Assembly (NCBI GenBank): GCA_947494645.1
Contig: CANLVO010000002.1
Coordinates: 676,359-740,358 of the forward strand
Reading direction: 5' to 3'
Length of the DNA stretch: 64,000 bases
Source of the DNA: an uncultured Litoreibacter sp.
GTDB taxonomy: Bacteria > Pseudomonadota > Alphaproteobacteria > Rhodobacterales > Rhodobacteraceae
Part shown: positions 9,280 to 18,033 of the stretch, piece by piece
Layout: each line of letters opens with the position of its first letter
Numbering within the stretch: position 1 is the first letter of the stretch
Translations under genes and position numbers: made by a program
Notes under the pieces: generated by a model
The model's database searches: none
Seen by the model: only the letters and a program-made list of their open reading frames with translations
What the model was told of the DNA's origin: nothing

Positions 9280-10356
9280 GTGGCCACGGACCCCTATGCA
9301 CGGTTTGGCCTGACCCTCCGGGGTTGGGCCTTTCCAGGTGGAAGCTCTCGTAAAGTACCTGCCAAGCTGGTCACCCGTGCGCCGCTGGATGGCCGAGGGG
9401 ATGCGCCGTTCGTCGACATCGTAGACGAGGCTGACCGGGTCATTGCTGCTGCGCAATTTGACGAGATCACCATCGACCCGCCTCTGGGGCGCTCCCCCAG
9501 ACGGATGCATTTTCCCGACGAGGCCATGTTCGAAACCGAAGACCATGACGGTGTTCGGTCACTGACAGGTCAGACGCGAGGTGACTTGCTCAGCAGCTAC
9601 GAGGCCTTCCGCCCCCGGCTTGTCGCGGTCATCGCAGCACTAGCGGTCTGCTGCTGGGTTCTGTGGCGCTACGGGCTGGACCTCATGGTCACTGCCGCAA
9701 TCGCGCTGACGCCCGCAGGCCTGCTGGGCTATATGGACCAGGGGACATTGCAAACCATTGACCTGACAATGGCCGATGACACCGAGCTGGACGACGCAGA
9801 GCGTGACCGCGTGCGCCAGATCTTCTCGACCCTTTTGGCAGAGCTGCCCGCCTCCAAAATCAACGACCGCGATTTCAAGCTTCTGTTCCGCAATATGGAG
9901 CGGATCGGCCCCAACGCTTTTGCCATGCCCGGTGGAACGATTGTGATGACCGACCAGTTTGTCGAAAAATTCCCGCAAGAAGACGTCTTGGCCGGGGTTC
10001 TTGGGCACGAAATTGGCCATGTGGTCGAAAGCCACGGCTTGCGCCAGACCTACCGGTCGCTCGGAATGTATTTCCTGATCGGCTTTCTGGCGGGCGATAC
10101 TGGACCCATCATCGACGAGATCCTACTGGAGGGGAATTTGCTCTTGTCGCTGCAATTCTCTCGCAAGCACGAAGCCTCCGCCGATGAGTTCGGCGTGAAG
10201 CTTACGGCAGATGCGGGATATGATCCGGCAGGTCTGCAGATGTTCTTCCGCGAAATTGCCAAAGGCGGATTGACCCCGCCTGAATGGCTGTCGACCCATC
10301 CGTCCAGCGAAGAGCGGGTCGAGCAGATCGAAGGCTATATCGACGCGCTCGACTGA
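9280..10356 (+). CDS. M48-family membrane metallopeptidase
   Basis: 358 residues with a GTG start three bases after the DUF898 stop. The N-terminal ~100 residues are a soluble lead domain, then two close hydrophobic segments (about 113-151) anchor it in the inner membrane. The catalytic zinc motif HEIGH is at 243-247 within VLAGVLGHEIGHVVESHG, and the third ligand is the glutamate in HEASADEFG (about 298). The MPGGTIVMTD strand is typical of HtpX/Ste24/BepA-class M48 enzymes. It probably performs membrane or envelope protein quality control. Pairing with DUF898 is the main clue to its role. Confidence 0.9.
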   Translation: MATDPYARFGLTLRGWAFPGGSSRKVPAKLVTRAPLDGRGDAPFVDIVDEADRVIAAAQFDEITIDPPLGRSPRRMHFPDEAMFETEDHDGVRSLTGQTRGDLLSSYEAFRPRLVAVIAALAVCCWVLWRYGLDLMVTAAIALTPAGLLGYMDQGTLQTIDLTMADDTELDDAERDRVRQIFSTLLAELPASKINDRDFKLLFRNMERIGPNAFAMPGGTIVMTDQFVEKFPQEDVLAGVLGHEIGHVVESHGLRQTYRSLGMYFLIGFLAGDTGPIIDEILLEGNLLLSLQFSRKHEASADEFGVKLTADAGYDPAGLQMFFREIAKGGLTPPEWLSTHPSSEERVEQIEGYIDALD

Positions 10357-10443
10357 TCACCGATTGGTGAGTTCACGGGCAGTTTGGTTGATCTGCGCCG
10401 CACCGTGCTAGATCAGGAGGCAATTCTTTGCAGGAGAAATGCC

Positions 10444-11082
10444 ATGATGACGCCCCTCAAACGGATCCTCACCGCCGCCGCCCTCAGCTGCCTTAGCATG
10501 GCCGCCTATGCCGACACGCGGACGATCACCGTCGCTGGTGGCTGTTTCTGGTGTGTAGAGCATGACTTTGAAAGCGTGCGCGGCGTGAAGGATGCCGTGT
10601 CGGGCTTTGCGGGCGGGTCCACGGCCAACCCAACCTACAAGCAGGTCACGAAGGGCGGAACCGGGCATTACGAGGCGGTCCGGATCACCTATGACGATGC
10701 AGCGCTGCCATTGCCACAACTGTTCGACATGTTCTTCCGCTCGGTTGATCCAACCGATGCGGGCGGGCAATTTTGTGACCGGGGCGATAGCTACCGTACC
10801 GCGATTTTCGTCAGCAACGCGGCAGAGCAAGCCGCCGCAGAGGCCGCGAAAGAGCGGGCACAAGCAGAACTCGGCAAGCTGATTGTCACACCGATATTGC
10901 GGGCGGGGCCGTTCTATCCCGCAGAAGCTTACCATCAAGACTATGCCAAGAAGATAGACAAGGTGCTCACGCGTTTTGGTCTGATCTCCAAAGCGAAGGC
11001 CTATAAGCGCTATCGCGACGCCTGCGGAAGGGATCAGCGGGTACGCCAGCTCTGGGGCAGCGCGGCACCGTTTGCCAGCTAG
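10444..11082 (+). CDS. msrA: Peptide-methionine (S)-S-oxide reductase, exported form
   Basis: 212 residues from the ATG at 10444, preceded by AGGAG at a 6-base spacing. The first 23 residues ([23 protein letters not shown]) form a Sec signal peptide. The mature enzyme begins with the MsrA signature [14 protein letters not shown], where C34 is the catalytic cysteine. The central [10 protein letters not shown] and the [10 protein letters not shown] segment fit MsrA. It reduces the S-epimer of methionine sulfoxide in proteins; the signal peptide places it in the periplasm. No msrB is adjacent. Candidate recycling cysteines are in GQFCDRG and DACGRD. Confidence 0.92.
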   Translation: MMTPLKRILTAAALSCLSMAAYADTRTITVAGGCFWCVEHDFESVRGVKDAVSGFAGGSTANPTYKQVTKGGTGHYEAVRITYDDAALPLPQLFDMFFRSVDPTDAGGQFCDRGDSYRTAIFVSNAAEQAAAEAAKERAQAELGKLIVTPILRAGPFYPAEAYHQDYAKKIDKVLTRFGLISKAKAYKRYRDACGRDQRVRQLWGSAAPFAS

Positions 11083-11085
11083 GGC

Positions 11086-11373
11086 CTACAGGAACGCAGC
11101 CGCGTTGTTGCGCAGAACAATCTCAAACGCATAGACGCCTAACAGGGCGACCAACGGGCTTAGATCCAGCCCACCCATCTGCGGCAAAACGCGGCGGATG
11201 GGGCCGTAAATGGGCTCCAACAGCCGAGTCAGCCCGTCCCAGATTTGCGCGACAAGAGGCTGACGCAGGTTCAGCACCTGAAAGCTGAGCAGCCAGCTCA
11301 TGATGAAGTGGATCAAGATAACCGTACGCACGACGCCGATCAGCATCAGCAGGATTTGAAAAAGAGAAGTCAT
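11086..11373 (-). CDS. YggT-family membrane protein
   Basis: 95 residues with two hydrophobic regions, one at each end, and the family pattern FIMSWLLSF, then EPIYGPIRRVLPQMGGLDLSPLVALLGVYAFE. This is half the length of E. coli YggT, which duplicates the unit; single-unit forms are normal in alphaproteobacteria. The family has been linked to osmotic tolerance and, in chloroplast homologues (CCB3), to cofactor assembly, but no activity is fixed. CGGAG precedes the ATG. It is convergent with msrA, four bases apart. Confidence 0.88.
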   Translation of the reverse strand: MTSLFQILLMLIGVVRTVILIHFIMSWLLSFQVLNLRQPLVAQIWDGLTRLLEPIYGPIRRVLPQMGGLDLSPLVALLGVYAFEIVLRNNAAAFL

Positions 11374-11490
11374 CAGGCGCTCCGGTTATCAGCTATGTTG
11401 CAAACAGGTAGTGTGCGCTGCGGTTCCACGCAAGGTCCCATGCCTGAGACCACGCTTGTTGTTCTTTAGGCCCGCTTCATCCAAAAAATT

Positions 11491-11503
11491 TTCCAAATTG
11501 GAA
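11491..11503. promoter_or_regulatory. 13-base palindrome TTCCAAATTGGAA
   Basis: Perfect inverted repeat TTCCAA-A-TTGGAA, with a third TTGGAA half-element immediately to the right (11506-11511). Its position 155-168 bases upstream of the UMF1 transporter start, and about 120 bases upstream of yggT, is suitable for an operator. No regulator can be named from the sequence. Confidence 0.35.
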
Positions 11504-11520
11504 GATTGGAAGGCTCTCGT

Positions 11521-11536
11521 TTAACAGCCCCTTAAC
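11521..11536 (+). promoter_or_regulatory. CtrA-type box TTAA-N7-TTAAC
   Basis: The sequence TTAACAGCCCCTTAAC matches the full CtrA consensus TTAA-N7-TTAAC with no mismatch. It lies about 122 bases upstream of the UMF1 transporter start, in the orientation of that gene. The operon includes mepA, a peptidoglycan endopeptidase, consistent with CtrA-linked envelope control. A chance match is possible in one region, but a second perfect box occurs upstream of the DivL-like gene at 60182. Confidence 0.55.
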
Positions 11537-11570
11537 AGGAAAGATGCTAAGCGATTCGGGCCAGCCATTG

Positions 11571-11584
11571 TGACGTAAACGTCA
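11571..11584. promoter_or_regulatory. 14-base palindrome TGACGT-AA-ACGTCA
   Basis: Perfect inverted repeat 75-88 bases upstream of the transporter ATG, in the zone where a promoter core would be expected. The symmetry suggests binding by a dimeric repressor or activator. No family assignment is made. Confidence 0.4.
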
Positions 11585-11658
11585 AAAAATAAAGTAAGTT
11601 TTACCTTGCCTCTGCACAATTCTTGGTGATTAAACCGTTTGGTAGACTGGGGAAAATA

Positions 11659-13065
11659 ATGTCGGTTGTTCCGATAAGGAAGCGCGTTGTCGGTTGGATG
11701 ATGTTTGACTGGGCCAGTCAACCATACAATACGTTGCTGCTTACCTTCATTTTCGGACCCTATTTCGCCGAAATCGTTTCCAACATGTATATTGACGAAG
11801 GCCTGTCTGCCGGGGAAGCGAACGCGCATGCTCAGAGCGTCTGGGGCTTCGGTCAGGCAGTGATTGGCCTCATTATCGCGCTGGCTGCGCCGGTTCTAGG
11901 TGCGCTTGCCGACAATACCGGGCGCAGGTTGCCGTTTATCTGGGTGTTTTCGCTGCTCTACGTCGCTGGTGCTGCCGGGCTCTGGTGGGCGCTGCCCGAC
12001 GATTTCAACGTTGTTTTCGTCCTCATCGTTTTCGGTATCGGCTTCATCGGGATGGAGTTCGCCACCACATTCACCAACGCGATGCTGCCCGATCTCGGTC
12101 CGCCCAAGGAGACGGGCCGCTTGTCCGGCACAGGTTGGGCCGTTGGCTACTTGGGCGGGCTCGTGGCGTTGGTGATCATGCTGCTGTTCTTTGCCGAGAG
12201 CAGCGTAGGTCGCACGTTACTGGGAACACCGCCCCTGTTCGGGCTTGACCCAGAGCAGCGCGAAGGTACGCGGCTCGTGGGACCGTTTGCGGCACTTTGG
12301 TATATCGTCTTCATGATCCCCTTTTTCCTGTGGGTGCGCGAAAAGAAGCCGTTGCATGTGAAAGCGCCGGGTGGGGTGTCGAAAGCCCTGATCGAGCTGA
12401 AGCGCACAATCATGAAGCTGCCCCAAACACCGAGCCTGTCTGCTTATCTGGCCTCCTCAATGATCTACCGCGACGCGCTCAATGGGCTCTATGCCTTTGG
12501 CGGGGTCTACGCCAAGCTGGTGCTTGGGTGGAGCGTCATAGATATCGGGATCTTTGGCATTCTGGCGGTGATCACGGGCGCGATTTTTGCGTGGCTTGGC
12601 GGACGTGCAGATCGCCGATACGGCTCGAAACCAGTGATCGTCTGGTCGATCCTCGTGTTGATCTTTGCGACCGTCGGCATCGCTTCCATCGCACCCGGCG
12701 AAGTTGCTTGGTTGCCGGTCAGCGACGCGCCAATTCTGCTCAGCCGCACGATCTCAGATATCGCGTTTTACCTCTGCGGTGCGATGGTCGGGGCGGCGGG
12801 AGGCACGGTGCAGGCTGCATCGCGAGCAATGCTGGTTAAACAGGGCAACCCATACCGCATGACAGAGGCCTTCGGGCTTTATGCTCTGGCAGGCAAGGCC
12901 ACCGCCTTCCTAGCACCTGCGTTAATCGCGCTTGTCACGTCCATGTCCGACAGTCAGCGGATTGGCGTCACTCCGGTGATCGGCCTCTTCCTTTTGGGTC
13001 TCATCCTGTTAATCTGGGTGAAACCACAGGGAGAGGATAAGTCGGTATGGGCATCCGCACGCTAA
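11659..13065 (+). CDS. UMF1-family MFS transporter
   Basis: 468 residues from MSVVPIRKRVVGWMMFDWASQPYNT at 11659, preceded by GGGGA; the ORF track start at 11623 adds a poor leader. FDWASQPYNTLLLTFIFGPYF and LADNTGRRLPFIW are typical of the UMF1/Atg22-like branch of the major facilitator superfamily, with about twelve membrane spans. Bacterial substrates are unknown; the family name comes from vacuolar amino-acid effluxers of fungi. It heads a three-gene run: mepA starts 19 bases inside its 3' end and a phytase-esterase-like gene overlaps mepA. The upstream region carries a CtrA-type box and two palindromes. Confidence 0.88.
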   Translation: MSVVPIRKRVVGWMMFDWASQPYNTLLLTFIFGPYFAEIVSNMYIDEGLSAGEANAHAQSVWGFGQAVIGLIIALAAPVLGALADNTGRRLPFIWVFSLLYVAGAAGLWWALPDDFNVVFVLIVFGIGFIGMEFATTFTNAMLPDLGPPKETGRLSGTGWAVGYLGGLVALVIMLLFFAESSVGRTLLGTPPLFGLDPEQREGTRLVGPFAALWYIVFMIPFFLWVREKKPLHVKAPGGVSKALIELKRTIMKLPQTPSLSAYLASSMIYRDALNGLYAFGGVYAKLVLGWSVIDIGIFGILAVITGAIFAWLGGRADRRYGSKPVIVWSILVLIFATVGIASIAPGEVAWLPVSDAPILLSRTISDIAFYLCGAMVGAAGGTVQAASRAMLVKQGNPYRMTEAFGLYALAGKATAFLAPALIALVTSMSDSQRIGVTPVIGLFLLGLILLIWVKPQGEDKSVWASAR

Positions 13066-13964
13066 TCACGTTTCTCTGTTTCTTTGCGCTTGGCAGCTGT
13101 GCCGGACAGTCCGGTGGTGATCTAAGCTCCACGCCGCAGGTCCGCAAAGACCTTGGGCCGCAAGGTCAACTGGTCGCCAAGACACTATTCGGCGCGAAAC
13201 GAAACGGGTCCCGCCAAGCGGCGGCTGCCTATGGCTCCTACGCCAATGGCTGCGCTGCCGGGCTGGTGCAACTGCCCGAAACCGGGCCAACATGGCAGGC
13301 CATGCGCCTGTCGCGCAATCGCAACTGGGGCCATCCTGAAACGGTGGATTTCGTGCAAGACCTCAGCCGGGCTGCAGTGCGTCAAGGTTGGGCCGGGCTC
13401 TATGTGGGTGACATGAGCCAACCGCGCGGCGGGCCGATGCTGACCGGCCACCGCTCGCACCAAATCGGGCTGGACGCCGATATCTGGATGAACCCCGCGC
13501 AAGATATGACGTTGAACCGGACGCAACGGGAGAACATCTCCGCCATTTCCATGCGCCGCTCCAACGGCGCGTTTGTGAATTCCAGCTGGACGCGTGGCCA
13601 TCACGAGGTGCTCAAGGCGGCAGCCTCAGACAAGCGAGTGGCGCGGATTTTCGTCTTTCCTGGCGCAAAGGTTCAGATGTGCAAGGATGCCAAGGGCGAT
13701 CGCTCCTGGTTGCGCAAAATTCGGCCCTGGTGGGGGCACCACTATCATTTCCACGTGCGGCTGGCTTGCCCCAAAGGCGCGCGTGGGTGTGTTGATCAGG
13801 CGGCTCCACCGGCGGGCGACGGATGCGCGGATGCCCAGCAATGGGTCAATAACATCCTGAACCCGCCACCCCCGGATCCCAACGCCCCTGCAGCAAAACC
13901 GCGCCGCGAATTGCGGCTGGCCGATCTGCCAACCCAATGCGTGGGGGTTCTGCAATCCGACTAA
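13047..13964 (+). CDS. mepA: Penicillin-insensitive murein endopeptidase (MepA), putative lipoprotein
   Basis: 305 residues. The N-terminus [18 protein letters not shown] resembles a lipoprotein signal with C18 in the lipobox LGSC. The catalytic zinc region [18 protein letters not shown] (about 133-150) and the later [15 protein letters not shown] are the M74/LAS signatures of MepA. The enzyme cleaves D-Ala-meso-DAP cross-links in peptidoglycan in the periplasm and is not inhibited by beta-lactams. A Pro-rich C-terminal tail ([17 protein letters not shown]) extends beyond the catalytic domain. The gene overlaps the transporter gene upstream and the esterase-like gene downstream, so the three are surely co-transcribed. 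Confidence 0.93.
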   Translation: MGIRTLITFLCFFALGSCAGQSGGDLSSTPQVRKDLGPQGQLVAKTLFGAKRNGSRQAAAAYGSYANGCAAGLVQLPETGPTWQAMRLSRNRNWGHPETVDFVQDLSRAAVRQGWAGLYVGDMSQPRGGPMLTGHRSHQIGLDADIWMNPAQDMTLNRTQRENISAISMRRSNGAFVNSSWTRGHHEVLKAAASDKRVARIFVFPGAKVQMCKDAKGDRSWLRKIRPWWGHHYHFHVRLACPKGARGCVDQAAPPAGDGCADAQQWVNNILNPPPPDPNAPAAKPRRELRLADLPTQCVGVLQSD

Positions 13965-14827
13965 TCGCGGCCTTTCTGGCCGGTCTGTTCTGGGCACCCT
14001 TTGCGCATGCGCAGAGCCTGGAGCTGGTCGGCAGCTACACTTGGAGCGAAGCGGTCGAGGGGTTCGGCGGCTTCTCTTCGATCGAGGTGTCACGCAATGG
14101 CACGTCCTTTCTGGCGACCACAGACAAGGGGCTGTTCGGCGAAGGCGTCTTTGTGCGCCGCGGCGGGCGGATCGTGGGCGTGGACAACGCAAAATTCCGA
14201 CCGATCCTTGGCACGGAAGGCGAGCCGCTCGTCAGCTACCGGACTGATGCCGAAGGGCTGGCGGTGCTGGTGGACAGCCAGATTTTCGTCTCCTTTGAGG
14301 GTCAGCACGTGATCCGTAAATTCGCAGCACTTGATGGCCCATCTGAGGTTCTGAAAATGCCAAACTGGGTGCGCAACCTGCAAGCCAACTCCGCACTTGA
14401 AGCGCTGGCTGTCGACGAAGACGGGGTGCTCTATACCATGCCCGAACGCTCCGGGCGGCTGGATCGGCCCTTTCCTGTCTGGCGCAACAAGCAAGGCGTT
14501 TGGGACAGCAAACTTACGGTAAGTCGCAGCAACGGATTTCTCGTTGTTGGTGCTGATTTCGGGCCGGATGGACGGCTCTACGTGCTTGAGCGCTTCTTCA
14601 ACGGGGTGTCGGCTTTCGCCACACGCGTGCGCAGTTTCGAAGTGGGCGCGGACGCGCTGACAGACGAGCAAGTGCTGCTGACCACAACCACTGGCACGCA
14701 TGACAATCTCGAAGGCATCTCGGTCTGGCGCAATGAGGCGGGCAACATCCGGGTCACCTTGATCTCAGACGACAATTTTCGGTTCCTGCAACGGACCGAG
14801 TTCGTCGAATACCGCCTGATCCCCTGA
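13937..14827 (+). CDS. Exported esterase-like activity of phytase family protein
   Basis: 296 residues. An N-terminal signal peptide ([18 protein letters not shown]) targets it to the periplasm. The remainder looks like a beta-propeller with [34 protein letters not shown] and DNLEGISVW repeats, and ends [18 protein letters not shown], the hallmark end of the phytase-like esterase family (PF13449). Biochemical substrate is uncertain despite the family name. Its ATG lies 28 bases inside mepA, implying translational coupling with the endopeptidase. Confidence 0.8.
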   Translation: MRGGSAIRLIAAFLAGLFWAPFAHAQSLELVGSYTWSEAVEGFGGFSSIEVSRNGTSFLATTDKGLFGEGVFVRRGGRIVGVDNAKFRPILGTEGEPLVSYRTDAEGLAVLVDSQIFVSFEGQHVIRKFAALDGPSEVLKMPNWVRNLQANSALEALAVDEDGVLYTMPERSGRLDRPFPVWRNKQGVWDSKLTVSRSNGFLVVGADFGPDGRLYVLERFFNGVSAFATRVRSFEVGADALTDEQVLLTTTTGTHDNLEGISVWRNEAGNIRVTLISDDNFRFLQRTEFVEYRLIP

Positions 14828-14831
14828 CGCG

Positions 14832-15668
14832 CTAACGCCCCGGAATGCCGTCGCGTTTGGTGGCGGGCTCCCAGTTGTCGATGATCTCCATCGCCTGTTC
14901 GCCGGTTTCCACAAACTTGAAGAGCGACAGGTCTTCCTCTGAGATTGTGCCGGCATCGGCCAGGGTTTCCCAGTTGATGATCGACCGCCAGAAGGCCTCC
15001 CCAAACAGCAGGAACGGGACCCGCTCCATGCGGCCCGTCTGGATCAAGGTCAGCGCCTCGAAGGTTTCGTCCAGCGTGCCAAAACCGCCGGGAAAGACAG
15101 CGACCGCGCGGGCGCGCATCAGGAAATGCATTTTGCGGATCGCAAAATAGTGGAAGTTGTAGCACAGCTCGGGCGTGACATATTCGTTCGGGGCCTGCTC
15201 ATGAGGAAGCACGATGTTCAGCCCGATGGACCGCCCGCCTGCATCCATCGCGCCGCGGTTGCCAGCCTCCATCACACCGGGGCCGCCACCGGTGACGATC
15301 ACGTCTTCATGCCCGTCAGACCGCTCCGTCATCAGACGGGCAAATTCGCGCGCTTCGGCATAGTATTTCGACAGGTCGGCCAAGGTCTTGGTGCGGGCGG
15401 TGTCTTTCTTGGCAGGTTCAGGGATCCGCGCACCGCCAAACAGCACAATGGTCGAGCGGATGTCTTCTTCGTCCATCCCCATCTCGGGTTTGAGCAGTTC
15501 AAGCTGCAGCCGCACCGGGCGCAGCGCGTCCTGGCAGAGAAACTCGTTGTCGGCAAAGGCCAGACGGTAGGCAGAGGACCGGGTTTGCGGCGTGTCGGGC
15601 ACGTGGTGGGACGCTTCAACATCCTGACCAGAATTGCGGAGCGGATGCTTGCGGTTGTCGTCTTTCAC
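14832..15668 (-). CDS. LOG-family protein (TIGR00730; nucleoside-monophosphate phosphoribohydrolase-like)
   Basis: 278 residues if translation begins at the GTG at 15668 (VKDDNRKHPLRN), which is preceded by AAGAGG; the longer ORF start would overlap dapD. The core has the LOG motifs GGPGVMEAGNRGA and PGGFGTLDETFEAL. Proteins with this PGGxGTxxE pocket split cytokinin riboside or other nucleoside 5'-monophosphates into base and ribose 5-phosphate and are often misnamed lysine decarboxylase. An N-terminal extension of about 80 residues precedes the Rossmann core. It is divergent from dapD. Confidence 0.85.
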   Translation of the reverse strand: MKDDNRKHPLRNSGQDVEASHHVPDTPQTRSSAYRLAFADNEFLCQDALRPVRLQLELLKPEMGMDEEDIRSTIVLFGGARIPEPAKKDTARTKTLADLSKYYAEAREFARLMTERSDGHEDVIVTGGGPGVMEAGNRGAMDAGGRSIGLNIVLPHEQAPNEYVTPELCYNFHYFAIRKMHFLMRARAVAVFPGGFGTLDETFEALTLIQTGRMERVPFLLFGEAFWRSIINWETLADAGTISEEDLSLFKFVETGEQAMEIIDNWEPATKRDGIPGR

Positions 15669-15757
15669 GGGCGTGCCTCTTGATTGCGTCTTACACTCCC
15701 TTCGGTTTATAGCCAGAGCACGCGCGACGCCACATATGATTGAAGGACCTGTAACCC

Positions 15758-16585
15758 ATGTCAAAAGCCCAGCTTGAGACCGCCATCGAAGCCGCTTGGG
15801 AAGGCCGCGATGCGATCACCTCCGCCACCACTGGCGAGACACGCGATGCGATCGAAGACACGCTGAACGCGCTCGACAGTGGCACGTTGCGGGTGGCTGA
15901 AAAGCAAGATGATGGCAGTTGGCATGTGAACCAATGGGCCAAGAAAGCGGTCCTCCTGGGTTTCCGCATTAAGGATATGGAGCAGCACGAGGGCGGCCCG
16001 CAAGGTACTGGCTGGTGGGACAAGGTCGACAGCAAATTCAAAGGTTGGGGCGAGGCGCAATGGAAAGCCGCAGGCTTCCGCGCCGTGCCGAACTGCGTGG
16101 TGCGCAAGTCAGCCTATATTGCGCCCGGCGTGGTTTTGATGCCGTCTTTCGTGAACCTTGGCGCGCATGTCGATGAGGGCACCATGGTCGATACATGGGC
16201 CACGGTCGGCTCCTGTGCGCAGATCGGCAAAAACGTGCACTTGTCGGGCGGCGTCGGCATTGGCGGGGTTCTTGAGCCGATGCAAGCCGGCCCCACAATC
16301 ATCGAGGATAATTGCTTCATCGGCGCCCGTTCCGAGGTGGTCGAAGGCTGCATCTTGCGCGAGGGCTCGGTTCTGGGCATGGGCGTCTTTATCGGCCAGT
16401 CCACCAAAATCGTGGATCGCGACACTGGCGAGGTCATGTATGGCGAGGTGCCGCCTTATTCCGTGGTCGTCGCAGGCTCCATGCCGTCCAAGAACGGCGT
16501 GAACCTTTATTGCGCGGTGATCGTGAAACGTGTCGATGCGAAGACACGCTCGAAGACCGGCATCAACGACCTGCTGCGGGACTAA
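15758..16585 (+). CDS. dapD: 2,3,4,5-tetrahydropyridine-2,6-dicarboxylate N-succinyltransferase
   Basis: 275 residues. The N-terminal helical domain ([12 protein letters not shown]) is followed by [63 protein letters not shown], a left-handed beta-helix of hexapeptide repeats diagnostic for DapD. It transfers succinyl from succinyl-CoA to tetrahydrodipicolinate in the succinylase branch of lysine and meso-diaminopimelate synthesis. The partner dapE lies 3 kb downstream on the same strand, so the pathway is locally clustered though interrupted by three other genes. Confidence 0.97.
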   Translation: MSKAQLETAIEAAWEGRDAITSATTGETRDAIEDTLNALDSGTLRVAEKQDDGSWHVNQWAKKAVLLGFRIKDMEQHEGGPQGTGWWDKVDSKFKGWGEAQWKAAGFRAVPNCVVRKSAYIAPGVVLMPSFVNLGAHVDEGTMVDTWATVGSCAQIGKNVHLSGGVGIGGVLEPMQAGPTIIEDNCFIGARSEVVEGCILREGSVLGMGVFIGQSTKIVDRDTGEVMYGEVPPYSVVVAGSMPSKNGVNLYCAVIVKRVDAKTRSKTGINDLLRD

Positions 16586-16620
16586 GGGTCGCGCAACTCA
16601 AAAGCTGAGCGGAGGATCAC

Positions 16621-16869
16621 ATGGGTATCGGATTTATTGGCGGCATTATCGTAGGCGGATTGGCTGGCTGGGTGGCCAGCATGATCATGAAGGCGCAAAC
16701 CGGGGTGCTCGGGAATATCGCGCTCGGTGTGCTTGGCGCCGTTGTCTTGAACCTGCTGCTATCCTTCGTTGGCATCTACGCTGAAAATGCATGGATGCCG
16801 CAGCTGATCGTTGGCGCGGCAGGCGCGTGCCTCTTGATCTGGGCCTATCGCGCGATCAAAAGCCGCTAA
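16621..16869 (+). CDS. GlsB/YeaQ/YmgE-family small membrane protein
   Basis: 82 residues preceded by a strong GGAGG site. GFIGGIIVGGLAGWVASMIMK with the GVLGNIALGVLGAVVLNLLL span is typical of the transglycosylase-associated / GlsB family, with three membrane segments. The family is stress-induced in several bacteria, but its activity is not known. It follows dapD by 35 bases and may be read with it. Its TAA overlaps the TAG of the convergent receptor-like gene within the four bases CTAA. Confidence 0.85.
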   Translation: MGIGFIGGIIVGGLAGWVASMIMKAQTGVLGNIALGVLGAVVLNLLLSFVGIYAENAWMPQLIVGAAGACLLIWAYRAIKSR

Positions 16870-17924
16870 TTGCCCGCACCAAACCATTTTGCCCGCAAGG
16901 CGCTATAGCGACCGTCTTCGCGCAGCCGCAGCAGGCCTTGATTGATCTGCTCGCGCAGCGGGCTGCCGGTGGGCAGAGCCATGCCGTAATTCTCGGGTTT
17001 GAACACGCGAGGCACCATCCGGGCAATGCCGCTGCCGCGCGTGGTGGCGTAATACGACAGGATCGGGCCATCGAAGAACACCGCGTCCAAGGCGCTGTCT
17101 TCAAAGTCCTGTAGCATCAGATCCAACCCATCATAGGAAATCGAGGCAATCTCGCGCTGGTCCAGAAACTGCTCTGCGGTCGAACCCGCGATGGTGCCCA
17201 CACGCCGTCCGTCCAAATCGTTGATTGACTCGACGCTGCTTTGCAACGCGTCCACGGTCATAGCGGCGGTGATCTTCGCCACAAATACTGAGACTAAAAA
17301 CAGGCTGGCGAAGACCAGCGTAACGGCAAAGAACCGACCGGGGCGGGAGATCGGCATGCGTTCCTCAAAACCGCCATTGACCACCAGATTGAGCGCCCAC
17401 CAGAAAGACGGAAAAAGCGCGTCCTTTGCATCTCGGTCAAAAAATGGTTGGCGGCGCCTTTCAAACACCCACATCAGCATTCCGCCGCCAAACAACAATC
17501 CGATGGCAACCAGCACCGCCACGGCGATGTCGCGGGTCAAAAGCGCGTTCAAGATCGAGCCGGTCGAATTGTCAAAAGGCAGCATGATCTGCAGCCCGCT
17601 GTCGAATATCGGCTGCGAGAAATCCATGATCCCCTCGCGCTCCGCCGTGATCGAAATATTGGCGATGGCGCCATCCACCTGCCGGGCGACAACCAGATCA
17701 AGCATGTCCTGAAAGTTCTCGGTACGGACGAAGTCCGTTTGCAGCCCAAGGTCGGCGGCCAACATGGACCACAGCTCAATGCTGAAGCCAACGCTTTCGT
17801 CGTTCTCTTCCATCGAGAACGGAGCGCGGGTCACGGTGGAAATGGTGATGGAGCCGTCCTGGGCTACGACAGGTTGCGCCCATGGCAAAAGGGCCAGCGT
17901 GGCCAGAAAAAACAGTCGGTACAT
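16866..17924 (-). CDS. Prokaryotic ionotropic glutamate-receptor-like channel (S1-TM1-P-TM2-S2)
   Basis: 352 residues. Residues 1-22 are a signal peptide. A periplasmic solute-binding lobe S1 (about 23-125, ending in PFDNS) is interrupted by TM1 (about 132-152), a re-entrant loop FPSFWWALNLVVNGGFEERMP (about 171-191) and TM2 (about 196-217); the second lobe S2 resumes with INDLDGRRVGTIAGSTAEQFL and ends at the C-terminus. This is the GluR0 plan, not that of a soluble ABC binding protein. FVAKITAAMTV at the end of TM2 resembles the gate motif of iGluRs. The pore loop lacks TVGYG; the aligned segment reads VNGGFE, so potassium selectivity is not predicted. The ligand is probably an amino acid. 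Confidence 0.82.
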   Translation of the reverse strand: MYRLFFLATLALLPWAQPVVAQDGSITISTVTRAPFSMEENDESVGFSIELWSMLAADLGLQTDFVRTENFQDMLDLVVARQVDGAIANISITAEREGIMDFSQPIFDSGLQIMLPFDNSTGSILNALLTRDIAVAVLVAIGLLFGGGMLMWVFERRRQPFFDRDAKDALFPSFWWALNLVVNGGFEERMPISRPGRFFAVTLVFASLFLVSVFVAKITAAMTVDALQSSVESINDLDGRRVGTIAGSTAEQFLDQREIASISYDGLDLMLQDFEDSALDAVFFDGPILSYYATTRGSGIARMVPRVFKPENYGMALPTGSPLREQINQGLLRLREDGRYSALRAKWFGAGN

Positions 17925-18033
17925 GGTTTGATCACCCTTCCCCCGGATCGTCGCGCTTACCTATCTGCTTGCGTGGCGTGGCTCAATGGGTTTGACACAT
18001 GTCACCCAGACCCTCGCAATTGTCGGAGCGGAC

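Larger units (their letters stand above)
11374..11658. other. 285-base intergenic region with three palindromic/paired elements
   Basis: This is a divergent promoter region between yggT and the UMF1 transporter. Reading rightward it holds a 13-base palindrome (TTCCAAATTGGAA, 11491-11503) followed by a further TTGGAA, a perfect CtrA-type box (11521-11536), and the palindrome TGACGTAAACGTCA (11571-11584). No convincing ORF lies inside. The density of symmetric elements suggests a multi-input promoter, probably serving the transporter-mepA operon. Confidence 0.6.
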
